The position numbers were made by a program, and so were the translations under genes. From Lepeophtheirus salmonis (Eukaryota > Arthropoda > Copepoda > Siphonostomatoida > Caligidae): DNA of 64,000 bases. The notes under the pieces were generated by a model. That model was not told where the DNA came from, ran no database searches, and saw nothing but the letters and a program-made list of their open reading frames with translations. The stretch spans positions 23,216,363-23,280,362 of the forward strand of contig NC_052135.2 of NCBI RefSeq assembly GCF_016086655.4, given 5' to 3'. Shown here one piece after another: positions 1 through 10,439 of this stretch. Position 1 is the first letter of the stretch. Each line of letters opens with the position of its first letter.

Positions 1-398
1 ATTACTATCCAGGGAAAAATGAAAGTGCTCCTCCCTCTTTAATACTTGGGAATTTTCAAAATGAGGAACAATAAGAAATATTGTACTTTGATATCCCTAG
101 CCTAGTTGTATCATTCCTGACCTTGGTTGGGATGATTTTATTGAGTGACCTAGTTTTCGCTTTCCTTAGTGGAATGAGGTTGGTTGCTCCTTGCGACTTT
201 CCTCTGAAGTGGGCTTTCCCTCTTGTGCTCAAGTACTCCTTTCCCAGGCTGAAAGGGACTGGAACTAAATGGAAAAGAGCTCCTTTTTATTTGTTTGTTT
301 TTCTATTGCCCCTCTATTGAGTTGTTAACTCGAATCCTTAGCCCCTCTTGATGGATTCACTTCTTTATTCTTATTCTAACTTTTTCTTTTCTTTTTAG
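1..398 (+). promoter_or_regulatory. 5' flank of the DAP5 gene, ending in a probable splice acceptor
   Basis: No coding signal is convincing here. The end of the stretch (about 375-398) reads as a CTAAC branchpoint-like motif, a long pyrimidine run and AG. This is a textbook 3' splice site for an intron in the 5' untranslated region. No good donor (GTAAG/GTGAG) is visible upstream, so the leader exon and promoter may lie outside the window. Without transcript data the promoter position is unknown. Confidence 0.45.
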
Positions 399-682
399 TT
401 CAAACAATACTATTGTTGAGGCTTGACTCGAAAGTTAGTGAGGAGAGGAAGTAAGACTGATCCAAGAGTTATTCTCTGTCAGTCCTAGTGACAAAGACAC
501 TTTGTTTGTATCCTCGCTCTATTGAGACGGATTACGCTTGCTCCACAGTTACAACTATTCTACATCCAACTTATTTTATTCAACGAAAAATTCCTTCTTT
601 GTATCCCAATAACGCCGGGCGGAAAGTCGCCGTTCCAAAACTTTCTTCCTTCGTAGACCCCGAAGCCAGCATCACGGCCAGT
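399..682 (+). promoter_or_regulatory. ATG-free 5' leader of the DAP5 gene
   Basis: From the inferred acceptor at 398/399 to the predicted start there is no ATG in any frame. The first ATGs after 399 are at 822 and 835, both out of frame with the protein. The protein frame is closed by a TGA at 458-460, so coding cannot extend further 5' within this exon. A leader without upstream AUGs is what scanning ribosomes would need to reach a weaker non-AUG start. The stretch 461-682 is open in the protein frame but is probably untranslated. Confidence 0.55.
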
Positions 683-685
683 CTG
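674..685 (+). promoter_or_regulatory. probable non-AUG translation start (ACG 674 or CTG 683)
   Basis: Two near-cognate codons lie in frame in strong contexts. ACG at 674-676 has A at -3 and G at +4, and CTG at 683-685 also has A at -3 and G at +4. Starting at either gives 79 or 76 residues before the exon 1 boundary, close to the length of the human DAP5 N-terminus before the same IFR(K/R)VRGILNKLTPEKF segment. GTG at 488-490 is in frame but in a weak context (C at -3, A at +4) and would add about 65 residues with no resemblance to the family. Which codon is used is inference; that it is not AUG is strongly supported. Confidence 0.6.
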
Positions 686-3600
686 GTTTATCAGGGGGGT
701 GCGAATTCTCGTCAAGGTAACGGCTCTAGCGGATCGGCGATACCTCCCCCCGGGTCTTATTCCGCAGCCGAAGCAGGAAGTTCTACAACGACGACATTGT
801 CGACGTCAGCTCCTCCTAGCAATGCACCTAGAAGATGGGTTCCTCCTTCAGCCCAGAGACGAGATACAGCGCAGTCCCAGAGTGATCGTTATGACTACAT
901 CTTTCGGCGGGTTAGTTTGTACATACGCCACTCTGTTATAACTCATTATTTAATACTGACTTTTGAAATAGGTCCGTGGGATCCTTAATAAGCTTACTCC
1001 GGAAAAGTTCGAAAAGCTAATTGAAGAGATTGTCAATTTAAATATAGATTCAACAGATATTATTAAAGGTGTAATTTTATTGGTAAGTTTTGAATAGCTC
1101 TCCCTATATTCGTGTTATATTCAATTTTTATTCTAGATTTTTGAAAAGAGTCTAGATGAGCCGAAATATTCGTCAATGTATGCACAGCTGTGTAAACGGC
1201 TAAATGACTGCATACTTGTATCTGAACCAGACGGAACTCGTACTTTTAAACGTCTCTTGTTAAATAGTTGTAGGGAAGAATTCGAAAATCGGTAAGCCCC
1301 TTTGTTTCATTTATCTTTTTTTTTTGACAAGAATACATTTTTTATTAGGTCGTATGTGTATCTATGTGTAATTATTATGTCAATCAGATATATATATATA
1401 TATATATAAACCACAATATTTTTAAATACGACAAAAAGGAACACGAAGTTTTAATACAAGGTCAAACAACTTAATTCTTTAAATATATATTTTACGTGAG
1501 ATGTGTTTCTGCCTTATGTAATCAGGTATATCCTTGAAAATAAGTGATGATTTGCATATGTGCACTTAATCATTATCTTAACTATCATTAATTATTATTT
1601 TCCATTTTTTAACTAATATATTTTAAATACTTAGTTTATTATGCTGACTGGACACACATTATTGCAATAATTATTTTGGTCTATTAGGGGTTCAACATCA
1701 CAGCAAAATGAAAATTCTAATGGAAATGAGACTGATTCAGATTCCAAGTTCATGGCAAAGCGCAAAATGTTGGGCAATGTCAAATTTATCGGTGAACTTG
1801 GAAAAGTCGAGATGCTCCATGATTCTACACTCCTCAAATGTATTGAAAGACTCGTGGTCGGCAAGAAGAAGCAATCTATTTCCGACCAAGCGGAAGATCT
1901 GGAATGTTTATGTCACCTCCTGAAAACTTGTGGCAAGATTTTGGATACCAACAAGGCAAAGGTTTGTTAATACTATTATAATAGTATTGATCTTAAATAT
2001 ACTATTTTCTTTTGATAACTAACTTTTGTATTAAATTTATTTAAAATCCTTTTTATTTAGTTTTTCATTTGGATTTTACCTTGCCTATTATGCTCAAATT
2101 AAACGTTTCTAGTTAAGCTTTTAATATTTGTACAGATTTGAATTTTCATATTTCATTTTTCACCAGGGGATAATGGACCAATGCTTTGTTCGTCTGGCTA
2201 CAATTTTAGAAAGTGGGCGAATGCCTACGCGAATACGCTTCTTGATACAAGATGTTATTGAGATGCGGAATAACAACTGGGTTCCTAGAAAAATAGGACA
2301 AACACCTGATGTTCCTAGGACCATTCAACAAATCAGAGAAGATGCATATCGGGATGGATGTGTATATTTGCCCCAAGATAATTATGCAAGTGCTCATACT
2401 TTGCCAAATGAACAACTTTTGGGGATGTTAAATCCAGTGGATGGAATGTTTTTTGAAGGAAAATCGCATTTAAGTAATGGTACGAAGACAATATTTTGTG
2501 TAATTTTTGTTATTCCTATATCCATAACTTATTCTTTAGGTAAAGATTTTTTTGGAGGATCTTCAAGCATGAGTTCTTTTTTGGATGGTCCATCCAGTCT
2601 AATTTCATATGATGATAGATATGGGAGAAGTGACTATTCCCTAGATCGTGATAAGGATGGTTCTTCATTTTCAAATAAAATGAATAGAAATGATTATGAC
2701 AATCGAAGAGACAATGGTTTTTCTCTTGGGGGTCGTCGTTCTCCTGGTAACAATTACTTTGATCATGATCAACGTCGAAACAGGTTATCAGATAACAGAT
2801 CTGATTATGGTGAACATAAATACATGAATAATAAAAATAAGGATTATGGAAATATGCGTTATAACAACAGTATGAATGGTGATGGACGTTACGGTGATAA
2901 TCGTTACTCCAATTCATCAGATTCTAGATACCATAGATATGGAAATAGGTCTCCTCAAAACAACGGTCATGGAGATGATAGAAGATATAGAAACGACCAC
3001 TCTCAATCAAGCCGTGGTTACAATAATTTATCAAATTCTTATAGGAATGACAATGGGGATATTGGAAATGGAGATATTAATGGAGGAGAAAGGCTTCCTC
3101 CTAGGTTTAAAAAAAATCTTCAGCCGGGAATGTCAAAAGATAGTGAAATGCGTCTGCGTCCACAGTCAGTCTCATCTAGCATGATATTAAAGCCCAAAAC
3201 TCCAAGTATGCTTCCCAAGAGTGCTATCAGTAAAACCGATGGAAATTCTCCCTTGGGCGAAAATTCTCTTGTTGGACCGACTCCTAGTCGGATTGCTATG
3301 CAACAAAAAGAACCTATGATAATAAAGCAAGGCTCTCTAGATAAGGGCAGGAAAGATAAAAATAAAGGAAACAAAGGTCCAACTCGTGAAGAAGTATTTT
3401 CTAAAATGGACACTCTTCTTAATGATTTGTTAAACACTCATCAAAATCCCGAGACTTCTCTTGAGGCTTGGAAAGAGTTGGACGATTGGCTTCCTAGTAA
3501 AATGAATCAAACTGCTATGACTAGCATATTTAAGTCTATTGTTGCAAAAGGCGAGAAACGTAAATTAGCGTTTGACTTTATATGCTGCCTTGTAAAGGAT

Positions 3601-4573
3601 ACGTCGTGTTCCATTAATGAAACACATTGTATTGAGGCTTTGGGTCAGCTTATTTCGAGTAAACCCTCTAATCAAGATTCGTCAGATAAATCTAAGAAAG
3701 AGAATGAAATATCTGAGCTAGCTGCTTGGATAATTACGGAAGAGTTTATGTCTTTAAATGAATATTCCTGTATGGTTAAAGGGCATTATCCACTTTTCCT
3801 TTTAACATTAAATAAGCTGTTAGAGTCTCTTGGTAAAGATCGGTTAGGAGATATATTTAATGTATCCGATGTTTCTTTAATGGATCATGTTAGAGTTGAT
3901 GACAGGAGTGAAGACAAAATGGTTCTCATTTTGGATGACCATGGCCTAACCTTTTTGGCGCCTCTTCTAAGTGTACGGCGTGAAATGAGTAAACTACTAT
4001 CTAGTGGTTCAACAGATCCCGCAAAATTCTATCAATGGATCATTGACAGTGTACCAGAAGAGTACTATAAACAGCCGGAATTCATTCTAGCTCTTTATGG
4101 ATTGGTTATTGAGAACATAGTGACACGGACAACTCTATCCCCCGATATTGACCCTACCCAATCAGTAGATAAATATCTAACTGATAAAGAAAAAGAATTG
4201 CTATCTAGTTACGGAATTGTTCTACAGCCGTTTGTGCGTGATAACTCCGAACTGCAGCTTGTTGCTGTGTATGCAATCCAAGTTTTCTGCAACTCTCGTA
4301 ACTATCCTAAAGGAATGTTACTGAGATGTTTCGTCAATTTCTATGAAATGGACATTATGGATGAAAAAGCTTTTTTTAGCTGGAAAGAAGATATGAAATA
4401 CAGAAGTATTTATCCTGGGAAAGAAAAAGCTTTGTTTCAGGTAGTACTTAATTATTAATTTTATTTCAATTTTTTACCTAACTTTTCTTAATTTGGATTT
4501 GTAGGTCAACTCCTGGTTTACTTGGTTAGAAGAAACTGAAACAGAAGAAGAGGATGAGGAAGAGGATGATTGA
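683..4573 (+). CDS. eIF4G2 (NAT1/DAP5): eIF4G2/DAP5/NAT1/p97-like translation initiation factor (7 exons)
   Basis: Scaffold factor of the eIF4G family lacking the eIF4E-binding region; family members support cap-independent and alternative initiation through eIF4A, eIF3 and eIF2beta contacts. Exons read as 683-910, 972-1082, 1137-1291, 1688-1961, 2167-2479, 2540-4440 and 4505-4573, all with GT/AG boundaries and compatible phases, giving about 1016 codons (human about 907). MIF4G spans roughly residues 72-305, with motifs IFRRVRGILNKLTPEKF, KMLGNVKFIGELGK and RIRFLIQDVIEM. A low-complexity region covers about 375-545. MA3 starts near 640 (PTREEVFSKM), and a C-terminal W2 domain includes NYPKGMLLRCFVNFYEMDI and ends in WFTWLEETE plus an acidic tail. 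No stop or frameshift interrupts it. No in-frame ATG occurs before exon 3, so the start is non-AUG. Splice sites are predicted by eye. Confidence 0.93.
2480..2539 (+). other. 60-nt, stop-free, in-frame intron 5 of the DAP5 gene
   Basis: Donor GTACGA and acceptor TTCTTTAG bound 60 nt exactly. The phase is preserved and the 20 intron codons contain no stop, so the unspliced message reads straight through from exon 5 to exon 6. The retained peptide would be hydrophobic (Ile/Val/Phe-rich) at the junction between the MIF4G domain and the disordered linker, where the family has no such segment. I therefore call it an intron, possibly subject to retention. Confidence 0.65.
2595..3090 (+). other. Asn/Asp/Arg/Tyr/Gly/Ser-rich disordered linker encoded in DAP5 exon 6
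   Basis: About 165 residues between MIF4G and MA3 are dominated by N, D, R, Y, G and S, with repeated DRYG/NRY/RRSPGN-type motifs. The segment ends at PPRFKK, which aligns with the PPRF motif of vertebrate DAP5. The vertebrate linker here is Met/Gly/Gln-rich and shorter. The composition resembles prion-like or RNA-granule-associated disordered regions. The antisense open frame over this segment is a by-product of the composition. Confidence 0.7.
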
Positions 4574-4599
4574 ATTTTAAACTTTAATTTATAACTAAA

Positions 4600-4605
4600 A
4601 ATAAA
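4600..4605 (+). terminator. polyadenylation signal AATAAA of the DAP5 gene
   Basis: Canonical AATAAA 27 nt after the TGA stop at 4571-4573, giving a very short 3' UTR if used. Confidence 0.6.
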
Positions 4606-5632
4606 TGCAAATCATTAAAAGACAAGGTGGATAGTGCGTCATATAGGTACCTCCTAAAACAGCTTAAATTTATATGAATGAAAACCTTTAACTATCATTC
4701 TAATATACTTACTTTTTAAATACTTTTGCAAATATTGTTCTTCAATTAAAATCTTACGACATGATTTTTTTCTTAAAAATAACCTAATTTAGGGGTAATA
4801 TAATTAAAACCATTACAATAAATGATATATTGTAAAATAAAACTAGTATAAAAATTGTTTTAGTCAAATTAATTTGTACTTTTTGTAGATTTTGTGCTTT
4901 TTATTGTTTTGTATTACTAAGAAAAAAAAATTCTTTACTTCTAGAACTTGTACTCACCTTTTTCTTTTTAAGTTAAGTTGTCCTTTCTCCTCTCTATGCT
5001 ATGCAGAGGATTAACAAATAATTCTTTGATTTTTTTCCATTCATGTTCCCAACTATGTCCATATGTTTCGTCCTTGATATGTTTTTTCTGATGGCTGTTT
5101 CCTTCAATTCGATAATAAACAACATTGAATCATGATTTGTAAATGCGCTAAGCTGTTGTGTTATTAACCTGTTTAATAACTTGCAGTTCTGAAAAAGTAA
5201 AAATAATATCGAGGTATGTTCTATAATTGGTGCATTAGGCGAATTTTTCTCCGTTTTTGATATAGCCAAATCTGGAAAAGTGCTGCAAATCTATGGTAGT
5301 AATCCAATGTAAATGGGAAGCTCAATTAACCTAAACTGTACTTGTTTATGTGTAGACACTTAATTTAATAACTACACTTAGTTCATTAATGGATTAGTTA
5401 AGTTGTATTCATTTCCATTTCATGAGCAAAGTAAACAATACTATGTCGACGATACGAATTTAGATATACTTCTAGGTATTTAATACAGGTTTTGCTTGTT
5501 TAAATTTTCTTTTTTTTAATGGAAGTTGGAAACAAACTTTTTCTTTTCGTATCACTGATTGTGGGACTATTTGTATAACAGGCCATATTCATGCCTGGCT
5601 AGGACGGGTCACATGTAACATAACTGGATATG
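4606..5632. other. AT-rich noncoding stretch
   Basis: No recognisable coding, RNA or element signature. Short open frames here, such as the minus-strand one at 4994-5269, have low-complexity composition and no family resemblance. Confidence 0.5.
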
Positions 5633-5760
5633 ACCTTATAAATAAAATCAATCAATTTTCCATTATATTATTATGATAATTTTTGTCAACTTTGAGAGCA
5701 AAATGACAAAACTTTATCTAAATAATATAATGAGAAATTGATTTATTTTATTTATAAGGT
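5633..5760. repeat. 128-bp foldback (near-complete palindrome), MITE-like
   Basis: ACCTTATAAATAAAAT at the left end is matched by its reverse complement at the right end. The match continues inward for roughly 55-60 bp per arm with a few mismatches and a small central loop. No convincing target-site duplication was seen. It is probably a small foldback/MITE or the relic of one. Confidence 0.6.
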
Positions 5761-5779
5761 TAAACTGTGGCCAATTTAG

Positions 5780-5880
5780 TATCATATATTAAATTAAGGT
5801 TACAAACTACAGCTTTAATATTGGGTATTCCTATAATTGACTCAAAAATCTTTGAAATATTGGGCGGTATGTATGCCCCA
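5780..5880 (+). repeat. diverged fragment of the ~400-bp R1 repeat
   Basis: The order AAATTAAGGTT, CCTATAATTGACTC and TTTGAAATATTGGGC matches the 3' half of the repeat seen at 52935-53040 and 37880-37997, with about a quarter of positions changed. Confidence 0.45.
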
Positions 5881-6473
5881 TTAGTTTTCGCTATTTTGTT
5901 AAGTTGACCAAAACTAAACTATATTTTCTGTACCTTCAAAAGACGCTGCCCTCCATCCGTTTAAAGTTCTTGTGTACTGAAAGTACTTCAAAAAGAGGTA
6001 AAATTAAAAAAAATCTTATTACAATTATGGCTAATGAAAAGAAAAAATATTTTGTAATTTATTTGTATAGCCAGTAATTTTTTTGACTCTAGTATGTGTC
6101 GGTTATGTAAGTTAAAGCTCATGAATTAATTATTGACACCATACAAATGTAGATTAATAAAAATGAATTTTCTATTAATTCAGCATTTTATATTTTTTAA
6201 AAGATATTGTTTTTCCATGGAGAGCTGCAACTCTTATGGCAATGCTTTATTGAAAGGTCTTAAAAACCTTGGAAGAATATATTAATGTTATAGGAGAAAC
6301 AGAAGCTATCTTCTTGCTTAGTGCTTGATAGTAGAACATGCTCAGAGTGAGCATGCCATATACCTTTTTTCACAAATTTTATGGCAATACTTTTTTTGAA
6401 AGTGCATCGTTTTTTCATGAGCTGTATTTGATGCAACTTATGTGATGGACCGGTTAAAATATATGAATCTACT

Positions 6474-6750
6474 TCAATTTCGAACTACATATTGAGGTAA
6501 ACATTCACATTGAACTCTACGATAGCACACAACTTTGTTGCTCATCTCTAGCCAACCCATGCCTAGAGATGTAAGTTGTACGAAATGACTTGCCGTTGTA
6601 AGCAATCTTGAATGTTTAACAATGCCGATTTTCATTTTAAGAAGATCTTCATCTCCAATTCCTGAGATAACCATTTTCTTTATGTGATAAGCATAAGATT
6701 GACCATTAGACAAATCATCAACATCAGTTTCAGACGTTTAACACAGGAGG
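6474..6750 (-). pseudogene. fragment of an uncharacterised transposon-associated protein (H-x-RWLT-x-A family)
   Basis: The minus-strand reading contains DVDDLSNGQSYAYH followed about 30 residues later by HSRLLTTASHFVQL. From memory this corresponds to a conserved block (DQKYLYDI... followed by HxRWLTxANRxLRLYVS) found in large uncharacterised, probably transposon-derived proteins of aphids, cnidarians and copepods. The conserved W is replaced by L, and the frame closes soon after. No function is known to me. It is a small broken piece. Confidence 0.4.
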
Positions 6751-6759
6751 AAAATTGTG

Positions 6760-8690
6760 ATATTTGTATGAATTTATAAATAGAATCCATGTTGCGAACT
6801 TTACCACAAATTATTTTCCCATCTTTCCCCATTTATAATAAATAAACAAATAAAGTTCCCATATATTATTAATCTAATCTAGCACACCTGAAAATGAATT
6901 AGCTCCATTTTTGGGACTGTAATGTATTCGTGTTTTCCTTCCCCCTTGTTCTTCGTCTTCTAGTCTCGTATTTTCTTGTATATGTATTAAAGTACAGTGT
7001 CTTACCTAGTATAAATAGTCATGTATTTATTAGAGTAGGTTTTTGTATTATAAAGAATACAGAAGTTCCTTTAAATAACCGTTGTCTTATTACTCCACGC
7101 CTTTCCTTCTCCTCACTTCTCTCGGTCGTCCTGGATCTCTCCACCTATAAATAGTTTGTGTCTCCTCTCCCTCGTCAAGACACAACAGGGACCATCAAGC
7201 TCAGTTATTAATATGTGACATAGTAACTAAGGAACAATGAATTTACCAATAGAAGATGTGAAACATTTTTAGACGTCATTTTGCAATTATTCGACAATCT
7301 GAAATGACCATTGTTTTTCTTATTCCATCTTGTATGATTACTTTTTTAAATCTTTACCAGTTAATCCTTTATTTCCAAGACTGTGCCCGGTTCAAGTTCA
7401 GTGGTTATATTGGTTCTGGTTCTTTCACTTCAACGGTTTCGGTCTCGATTCAGCTTTATCGGTCTTGCTCCGGTCAATTTTAATATATATATATGTGTAG
7501 TTCTGAATTCATTTTAAAAATTGTGAAAAAATAATAGTCTCATAGTACTTAAGAGAAAAATAGCAATTGGTATGGTTAGCTTATTTGGTTAACCACCAGA
7601 TGATTTTGGGCCTATTTTCTTTATCGTTTTGGACGAAAGGTTGCGTGTTACAATAAAGGTAACAACGTGTTTCATTAACATACAATTATATGGATGGTAA
7701 TGAATATACCAAAAAATAGAACAAATGTAAATAAGCATAAGAACCAAGACCGATAAGCAGTTTCAGTCTCATTTCAACTTTTTCAGTTTCGGTTCCAGTA
7801 ATTCAGGAACCGGAGCCGTTAGTTTGATAAAAGTACAGACTTGTTTATGTCTATTACGAAGGGTTTAAAGTTAATTGAAATGTTATTATTTATGTAAATA
7901 AACTTTCAATAATAGTGCTAAAAATAAAGATATTGATACTACATTTAAAAGTCGTATTAAGAGTTACATAAGACAGTTTTCCTAGTCCAAAATTATAAAT
8001 ACGTATTATGAGGTGTCTTATTTGACATAAATGAACTACGAAAGTATATTTGATAATAATATAGTAGACACTTTGTATCAAAAAACAAGAGTTAAATAAT
8101 AAAAATTAAAAGAAACATTGTTGAAAAATATAAATTTCATATACAATACTTAATAATATGCAAATCTTTTAACTTGATTCAAAGCTATAATTTTAAAGAA
8201 ACAACATTAAAATTTCATTTTGTCGACATTTTACAGATTTTCAAATCAAAACGCGTCCATAAAGGACTTTTTTCGGACGTTTGATGGTTATTTTCTTGTT
8301 TAAAGAAAAATAGTGCAAAATAAAAAATAGACTGCGATACCAAATTCCAGAGCATTAGTCCGCTCAAGAAATCTTGAGCACACTCCAGCTCCTACTCAGT
8401 TACTAGTTTTGTGATCACGCTTTCGCTCTTGCTCGTTTTTTAAAGCAATGAGCTCGCTCCAGCTCTCTTAAAAATGAGCGGCGGTCATTTTTTCGTTCGT
8501 ATAGGAGTATTTGAATTTTGATAACTTTTATGATAGCAATTAAGTTCCTGAAATTTACAGGATAGGGTAACAAAACATGGACTATTAATTAATGGTTATT
8601 TTCTCATTACTATCAAAAGGTTTAGTGATTATTTCTTGATTCGTACTTTTTACAAAAACTAAATATACTAATCATTTAATCGTTTCATCA
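6760..8690. other. AT-rich noncoding stretch with weak inverted repeats
   Basis: No gene recognised. Within it, a GATTCAG...TTATCGGTCTTG arm (about 7445-7475) reappears inverted at about 7742-7768, bracketing roughly 270 bp rich in GGTTC/GGTCTC words; this looks like a decayed MITE. A perfect 8-bp stem, GCTCAAGA/TCTTGAGC, lies at 8362-8379 in a GAGCTC/CCAGCTC-rich patch (8345-8490), possibly a hAT-type MITE remnant. Confidence 0.35.
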
Positions 8691-8692
8691 TT

Positions 8693-9520
8693 ATGAGCGA
8701 ACAACAAGCAAGAAGGTAGCAAATCTCAGATCTTTGAGAGTAGATATGAGATAGATTACAGAAATAGTAAAATGTTCTGGGAGTCTGGTTTTTAACTTGG
8801 CCAAGATGAAAAAAATGGAGAAGTCCTATCCAGGAAGTGGAGGGCATAATTTAAAGAGGGATACGAAGTACTTGCTATGTTTGGGGAAGAATATAAAGTA
8901 GATGAATTGCCTCGCCGATGACTTCTCTGTGGCTCCTAGGACCATGAGGAAGGCTAAATATCACAACTTGGGATTCGTTTCTTTCACAAAGACCCCATGT
9001 GACCTTCAGACAGAGAGCATGAAAGCCAGGAGGATCGAAAGGAGTAAGAAAATCCTCACATGGATCAAGGCAAATAGGTCGATATGACAATTTTCTCGGA
9101 CAAGATTATTTTCACACTTGATCTATTCCACAACCACCGGAACGACCACTGTCTTGCAGAAACATAAAAAGAAGAACAATGGGTATACCACACCAAATAT
9201 CTGGCCCAAACAATGGTGCTAGGCGTTGTGGCCTGTGATGGAAAGAAGATGCCTTCGTTCTTTTTCAAGGCTAGAGAGAAAGTCGGCGAAGACACCTACT
9301 ATAAGGTACTTAGGTACACCATCTTGTCATCGCTGAAGACCAACTATCCGGAGGGTAACTACGTGTGGATTCAGGACGACACCCCCTCTCACACGTCCAC
9401 CAAGTGCCAAAAAGTTAACATAACATGACAGATAACATGGCTTGATTCTGATTCAAAGAGTTATGGCCCCTTCCTCACCAGATTTAAACCCACCGGACTT
9501 TTTTTCCCTAATATTGAAAA
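8693..9520 (+). mobile_element. decayed IS630/Tc1-mariner transposon fragment
   Basis: Plus-strand translation in shifting frames shows an HTH region, a second HTH half (LADDFSVAPRTMRKA), and the DDE/D core. The first Asp is in IFSDKIIFTLD (about 9090), the second in VWIQDDTPSHTS (about 9370), and a degraded P(S)PDLNPPDFF end lies at about 9475-9510. The spacing between the second and third Asp, judged from the family pattern, is near 36-37, which suggests a maT/DD37D-like group; this is uncertain. Stops and frameshifts occur throughout. It runs directly into a LINE fragment, so its 3' end is truncated. Confidence 0.75.
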
Positions 9521-9552
9521 TATAAAATTATTAATTTCTTTACTGGCTTATA

Positions 9553-10085
9553 CATGAACAAGTGGAGGAAATTCTCATTAAAAGGGTTGGGGTTCAACAG
9601 AAGGGATTTTTAAAGAAGAGGAAAATATTTTATGTCTCTCGAAATATTCGTGCTTGTATTCGGTTGCAGAAAGGCCAAAATTTGGAGCTTTAATTTGCGA
9701 TCGACTTCCCTAAAGTGACAATTCTATGACACTCGAACAAATATTAAGAGCTGTTAAAAAGCTCCTTCCCAAGAAGTTTTTTAATCCAGTACGGCCATTA
9801 TTATAGGTATAATGGAACATCAAATATAACAATTAAAGGAGGAGAAAGTGAACCAATTACGCTGAGGAGAAGTTGTAAGCAGGGCTGTCCTTCAGCCCCA
9901 CTGTAGTCGATGACCTGATCAGGGGTGTTTTAAGAAAATTTGGTGGATTTGTATAAAGCTAGCATGATCAAGTCGCGTGATATATAACTACGCTGACAAT
10001 GTCACTTTAACAATAGAGTAATTCTGAGCCAATACTTGAGAAAAGAATTGAAGTAAATATGCTACAAGAATAAATAAAACTTAAA
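9553..10085 (+). mobile_element. LINE reverse-transcriptase fragment (same family as the 38-43 kb LINE)
   Basis: In shifting frames the + strand parallels the RT of the minus-strand LINE. VQQKGFLKKRKI and VSRNIRACI match RT motif 2, FAIDF(P)K the motif A region, AVKKLLPKKFFNP and LRRSCKQGCPSAPL motif B, and YADNVTL motif C, where the second catalytic Asp of YADD is Asn. At least two stops and several frameshifts are present. About 180 codons of the domain survive, so it is a 5'- and 3'-truncated relic. Confidence 0.8.
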
Positions 10086-10171
10086 GATCTAAAATTATAT
10101 TAAAAAAAAAAAAATCCATACATGATCAATCCATTGTTTTAACTATTAAATATTTGATTCATTGGACTTAT

Positions 10172-10435
10172 TGTGCTGCAATGAATTGTTCCAACAATTG
10201 GAAATCCAACAGTCTGCATTTCTTTAGATTTCTCCTTAACCAGGATATCTACAAAAGATGGATTCGGGATTCTTGTTGAGACGATTTAAGGTAAGGTCGA
10301 TTGTGTCATACTGCGTTAGTATTAGACTTTGTGAAAAGCATTTTGAGGACTACATGTTCATGAATATTGCTCAGAAAAAAAAGAATGATATGTAATGCAA
10401 TTCCCATTATGTTCGATGTACCAAATCCTTCCCCC
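10172..10435 (+). pseudogene. THAP zinc-finger fragment (P/THAP9-like transposase N-terminus)
   Basis: CAAMNCSNNW and HFFRF begin a C2CH THAP finger, followed by YKRWIRDS, then after frameshifts RLCEKHFEDYMF and CNAIPIMFDVPNP. The order C-x4-C, FxRF, W, C-x2-H-F and A(V/I)PxxF is the THAP pattern. In-frame stops after the W helix show it is dead. THAP fingers bind DNA and are the N-terminal domain of P-element and THAP9 transposases. No transposase core could be followed downstream, where the sequence becomes featureless. Confidence 0.65.
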
Positions 10436-10439
10436 AAAA

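Noticed and set aside
81..320. Open frame upstream of the DAP5 gene
   Set aside because: Starts only at TTG, is short and hydrophobic by composition, and shows no family resemblance.
488..490. In-frame GTG as the DAP5 start, by analogy with the mammalian GUG start
   Set aside because: Weak context (C at -3, A at +4) and the added ~65 residues resemble nothing in the family; ACG 674 or CTG 683 fit length and context better. Not excluded.
1386..1408. (AT)n tract in DAP5 intron 3 as a regulatory element
   Set aside because: Ordinary dinucleotide microsatellite.
2516..2917. 133-codon antisense frame inside DAP5 exon 6
   Set aside because: Arises from the low-complexity coding strand (His/Tyr/Asn-rich mirror); no motif.
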